A stretch of 28,026 bases of DNA from a virus. Location: the IMG/VR virus record IMGVR_UViG_3300028557_000160, positions 1 to 28,026 of that record. One strand, written 5' to 3'. Made by a program: the position numbers and the translations under genes. The stretch's first letter is position 1. Each line of letters begins with the position of its first letter. Shown here piece by piece: positions 25,503-28,026 of this stretch. The notes beneath the pieces were generated by a model. The model ran no database searches, had not been told where the DNA came from, and saw only the letters and a list, made by a program, of their open reading frames with translations.

Positions 25503-25838
25503 TCAAAGGCGTAGGATGGTCCGCTTGTGTTCGTAGGCGGCCAGGAACTCTGCGCGGTAGCGCTCCGCATGCGCCTGGACCTCGTTGGCCTCCCGCTCCA
25601 TCGGCATCTCGCGATAGCCGTAGCGGATGAGTTCGTAGAGGTATCGGAGCGAGAACCAGACCGGGCCCATCCGATCAATCTGCTGGATGTGGACCCACTC
25701 GTGGGCGCGCAACCCGTCGTTGTGCAGGCAGGACGGCCGCATGTAGACCCGACGCCACGGCATCGCCAACCCGTCGCACCCGAAGAGGTCAAGGACGCGC
25801 AGCCAGAAGCCACGCGCTGGGACGAAGACATGAGCCAT
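25503..25838 (-). CDS. HExxH zincin-like small protein
   Basis: A 111-residue protein whose ATG 25838 overlaps the previous stop as TGATG. Residues 46-50 form HEWVH, a zinc-peptidase HExxH motif, and EREANE (81-86) offers a third Glu ligand about 30 residues later. A Tyr/Leu-rich segment (FSLRYLYELIRYGYRE) lies between, as in small bacterial and phage HExxH proteins of this type. There is no signal peptide. It sits between the scaffold and the capsid gene, where a prohead protease often lies, but it is much shorter than known prohead proteases and such a role is only a guess. The C-terminal 17 residues (AEFLAAYEHKRTILRL) resemble the N-terminus of the capsid protein. Confidence 0.65.
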   Translation of the reverse strand: MAHVFVPARGFWLRVLDLFGCDGLAMPWRRVYMRPSCLHNDGLRAHEWVHIQQIDRMGPVWFSLRYLYELIRYGYREMPMEREANEVQAHAERYRAEFLAAYEHKRTILRL

Positions 25839-26035
25839 CAGTCGATCACCCGTATCCAGCGCCCCCGGTGCAGGACCGGGCGGCGACGCGCCTCGAGAAT
25901 AAGCGCCCCCCGCATGAAGAACAGCGTGCGGGCCTGCCGTGTGGTGAGCAGCAGGACCGTGATCTGCGGGTCGTCCTGATGATTGCCCTCGAGCCAGTCC
26001 AGAGCCCGGGCGATGTCATCAGGGCGGGGCAACAT
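25838..26035 (-). CDS. Small hypothetical phage protein
   Basis: A 65-residue protein from ATG 26035 (TGATG overlap with the upstream stop) to TGA 25838, itself overlapping the next start. An acidic helical N-terminus (RPDDIARALDWLEG) is followed by a beta-like core (ITVLLLTTRQARTLFFMRG) and a basic C-terminus (RRRPVLHRGRWIRV). No family was recognised. The tight overlaps on both sides and GC-rich third positions support it as a real gene. Confidence 0.6.
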   Translation of the reverse strand: MLPRPDDIARALDWLEGNHQDDPQITVLLLTTRQARTLFFMRGALILEARRRPVLHRGRWIRVID

Positions 26036-26376
26036 CAGTGCGTCGACATCATCGGGCCCGCGTCAGCCTTGGCGGCCTCGGCGGGGTCGCGGGTCAGATC
26101 GACGTTGACGCTTGCCAGAAACTCCTTCGCCGACTCCTCATCGAACCCCATGGCGACCAGTGCGGCCTCATACTGGGCCTTCCATCCGGATGCCGTGGTC
26201 GGCTTGGTCTTGCGCGGCGCGACCGGGACGCTGGTCGAGACCGGAGTCGGAGACGCGGGCGCCGTCTTCAGTTCGTTGACCTTGTGCAGGATGCGCGCCC
26301 ACTGGGCGGGGGTCGGCTGTTTCTTGATGTTCTCCTCCATCCCGGAGAACCACGCGAGGAAGGTCTGGAGGTCCAT
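26035..26376 (-). CDS. Small conserved-type phage protein of unknown function
   Basis: A 113-residue protein starting at ATG 26376, 3 nt after the stop of the scaffold-like gene. The N-terminal 40 residues have the pattern FLAWFSGMEENIKKQPTPAQ followed by WARILHKVNEL, which I recognise from small proteins encoded in the head regions of many phages (WxxGFxENI...PTxxQWxxI). A Pro/Ala/Thr linker follows, then a helical segment GWKAQYEAALVAMGFDEESA. Function is unknown. Confidence 0.65.
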   Translation of the reverse strand: MDLQTFLAWFSGMEENIKKQPTPAQWARILHKVNELKTAPASPTPVSTSVPVAPRKTKPTTASGWKAQYEAALVAMGFDEESAKEFLASVNVDLTRDPAEAAKADAGPMMSTH

Positions 26377-26379
26377 GGA

Positions 26380-27345
26380 TCACCGCCCCCGGGCTTTGCG
26401 GCGGTTCTGGACCGCGATCAGGCGGTCGAGCTGCGGCTGCAGGGCCTCGTATTCCTTCGGGTCCTTGTCGCGCACAGCCACGATACGGCGGATCTCGCTG
26501 TCGACATCGACGCCGTCAGCCGGTTCCGACCCGACGAAGGCCCCGTCGTCGGCGCGTTCCTTGGCGACCATGAACGCCCACTTGACGAACGTCGGGTGGT
26601 CACCGAGCAGCGAGCCGTCGGCCAACTGCGTGTTCATCAGGGACTGCGAGTCGTTGTCGGTGTAGCCGAGCTGCTTGAGGTCGTTCTGGAACATCCGGTT
26701 CGCGAGTTCCACGTTGTTACGGTATTCCGCACCTGCGAAGCTGCGGATCTCATCCATGTTCGCCTGCTGGCGCTGGATGCGCTGCGCTTCCTGCGCGGCC
26801 TTCACCCGCTGGTCGACGGCCCAGTACATCTTGACGGCGTCGTCGAACTGGCCCTGCGAGTAGTTCTTCTCGAAAGCGTTCTGCTTGAACTCGGACAATA
26901 GTTCCTGATCAAGGTCGGAGAGCGTGCCGACTTCCTTCGGGATCTCGGCCTTGTAGTCGTCCGCCTTCTCCGGGACGCCCCAGGTTTTGCGGAACGCCGC
27001 GATGTCCTTCGGGTCGTCGTTCTTGCCGGTCGGGATCTTGACCCGCTCCCGCGTCAGCTCGCTAATCTTCTGGTCCGCGTGCAGTCCGGCCCGGATGATC
27101 TCGGCGGGGTTGTTCTTCTTCGCCATCCAGTCGAGAGTGCGCTTGCGCTCCTTCTCATCCTTGATGTCGAGGGACACGATCGCGCGGTCGCGCCAGTCGT
27201 CGCCCCACTCCAGCGGCGCGATCTTCGGCGCGGTGTCAGCCTTCGCATCCGGAGTTGCGACGGGCTTGTCCGCATCTGGGGTCTCGGTCGGCCGCTCCAG
27301 AACATCGGCCTCGCCGTCGTCATTGGTCTCGTCGATCATCGTCAA
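26380..27345 (-). CDS. Scaffold-like capsid assembly protein
   Basis: A 321-residue protein; ATG 27345 overlaps the previous stop as ATGA. The first 45 residues are acidic and Pro/Thr-rich, followed by DWRDRAIVSLDIKDEKERKR and a long, highly charged, mostly helical body rich in Gln, Lys and Glu. It contains the pattern FRKTWGVPEKADDYKAEIPK, frequent in podovirus scaffolding and capsid assembly proteins, and a basic C-terminus (AVQNRRKARGR) like the capsid-binding ends of scaffolds. The position between portal and capsid genes agrees. No protease domain is visible. Confidence 0.75.
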   Translation of the reverse strand: MTMIDETNDDGEADVLERPTETPDADKPVATPDAKADTAPKIAPLEWGDDWRDRAIVSLDIKDEKERKRTLDWMAKKNNPAEIIRAGLHADQKISELTRERVKIPTGKNDDPKDIAAFRKTWGVPEKADDYKAEIPKEVGTLSDLDQELLSEFKQNAFEKNYSQGQFDDAVKMYWAVDQRVKAAQEAQRIQRQQANMDEIRSFAGAEYRNNVELANRMFQNDLKQLGYTDNDSQSLMNTQLADGSLLGDHPTFVKWAFMVAKERADDGAFVGSEPADGVDVDSEIRRIVAVRDKDPKEYEALQPQLDRLIAVQNRRKARGR

Positions 27346-27704
27346 AATTCTCCTTGCTCGTCATTCTTGACGGGCATGTTGAGTAGCTTCACGACCTGCT
27401 GCCCGATGAACTGCTTCCCGGCGGCGAAGTCGGAGTTACGCGCACCATCCGTGCCGGGCCTGAACGGCGACTCGTAGGTGCCGCAGGCCTGCAGGATCCA
27501 CTCCAGTACAATCTGCTGTTGGTACGCCTCGGCCCGCCCATCGCGGAGGGCGCGGAACGCGGCGATGTCTTGGACGTCATAGGGCGGCGGCATCCACGGC
27601 TCGCGCTCGAGCGGGACGTTGAGCGAGCGCTGCTCGACGAACCCGCTGGCTTTGCGGGCTCTATTGCGATGCTTCGAGGTCGGCGGGGTCGATGTCGAGT
27701 CCAT
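27342..27704 (-). CDS. Bbp19-like phage protein
   Basis: A 120-residue protein. ATG 27704 has GGAG 9 nt upstream and overlaps the portal gene by 44 nt; no start codon nearer the portal stop is available without losing much of the N-terminus. Residues about 43-113 (DIAAFRALRDGRAEAYQQQI, then ILQACGTYESPF, then NSDFAAGKQFIGQQVVKLL) match by eye the Bbp19-like phage domain. The first 35 residues are basic and may be unstructured. It is found after the portal gene in BPP-1-like phages. Function unknown, presumably head assembly. Confidence 0.75.
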   Translation of the reverse strand: MDSTSTPPTSKHRNRARKASGFVEQRSLNVPLEREPWMPPPYDVQDIAAFRALRDGRAEAYQQQIVLEWILQACGTYESPFRPGTDGARNSDFAAGKQFIGQQVVKLLNMPVKNDEQGEF

Positions 27705-28026
27705 CCGTCAGGGCTCCGATGTCGATGCCGAGATCGCCAAACGGATCTTCCGGCAACGGGAACCCTTCGGCCTGATCTTGCGGCGGTTGCGGTTGCTGCT
27801 GGCCCTGGAGGAGCTGCTGTGCTTGAGCAGCAAACCCGGGCAACTGACTCAACGCACCCATACCCTTCTGTCCGGCGCCGGCGGCCTTGTCGGCGATCTC
27901 CATCATCTTCTGCTGCTTTTCGGCTTCCATCGCCTGGGCGGCCTGCTCCTGATCCTGTGCGATCAGTTCGGCGACCTCTTCCTCTGTGTTCATCCACTCG
28001 GTATCGGCGCCGAGGTTCTGGATCGT
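27661..28026 (-). CDS. Portal (head-to-tail connector) protein, C-terminal part
   Basis: The 5' end lies beyond the window; 121 codons are visible. They begin TIQNLGADTEWMNTEEEVAE, the usual last segment of T7-like head-to-tail connecting proteins (a Leu-Gly-Ala/Val-Asp turn followed by an EEEVAE helix). A Gln/Ala/Met-rich helix follows, then a Gln/Pro-rich linker and an acidic Asp/Leu-rich tail (GDLGIDIGALTDGLDIDPAD). The frame is open to the right edge, so the ATG at 27993 is internal. The gene ends with TAG. Confidence 0.75.
   Translation of the reverse strand, partial: TIQNLGADTEWMNTEEEVAELIAQDQEQAAQAMEAEKQQKMMEIADKAAGAGQKGMGALSQLPGFAAQAQQLLQGQQQPQPPQDQAEGFPLPEDPFGDLGIDIGALTDGLDIDPADLEASQ

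Overview
This window looks like part of a tailed-phage (podovirus-type) virion-morphogenesis region from a high-GC Gram-negative host. Coding frames have about 80-85% G or C at third positions. Apart from one small gene, every supported gene is on the minus strand, so transcription runs from high to low coordinates. The host guess rests on base composition and on the T7-type ejection apparatus, and it is an inference. I see no tRNA, rRNA, CRISPR array, integrase or insertion sequence.

Head module (28026 to 23218): portal C-terminus, a Bbp19-like small protein, a scaffold-like protein, three small genes (one with an HExxH zincin motif), the major capsid protein, a probable accessory head protein and another small structural protein. 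A perfect 12-bp inverted repeat lies before the capsid gene and a strong intrinsic terminator follows the accessory protein gene, so these two highly needed proteins may form their own transcription unit.

Tail and ejection module (23218 to 10279): two tail tubular proteins (gp11-like and gp12-like), a GNAT-like protein at the T7 gp13 position, a gp14-like internal virion protein, and two very large ejection proteins. The 1427-residue one carries three enzyme-like domains: amidase, L,D-transpeptidase/DUF5675-like and alpha/beta-hydrolase. The other has 1310 residues. Between these two lies a lone plus-strand gene for an 88-residue protein with two membrane segments.

Accessory structural genes (10282 to 8915): a small Lys/Pro-rich gene interrupted by an in-frame amber codon, the truncated front end of a Gp80-like tail gene whose frame runs into a repeat-rich tail protein, and a small protein with a YFPPRYF-type start.

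Polyvalent gene (8931 to beyond the left edge): one continuous minus-strand frame of at least 2977 codons with no stop in the window. It encodes an N-terminal region, a DarB-like N6-adenine methylase, an SNF2/strawberry-notch-like helicase, two ADP-ribosyltransferase-like domains and a domain with an IQSDW motif. In two linker regions of this gene (7823-7515 and 2216-2025) the codon signature moves to the +1 frame and encodes compact 102- and 63-residue proteins with their own starts and stops. These nested genes are the most unusual feature here.

Most head and tail genes are joined by ATGA, GTGA or TGATG overlaps, which fixes several start codons and suggests translational coupling.
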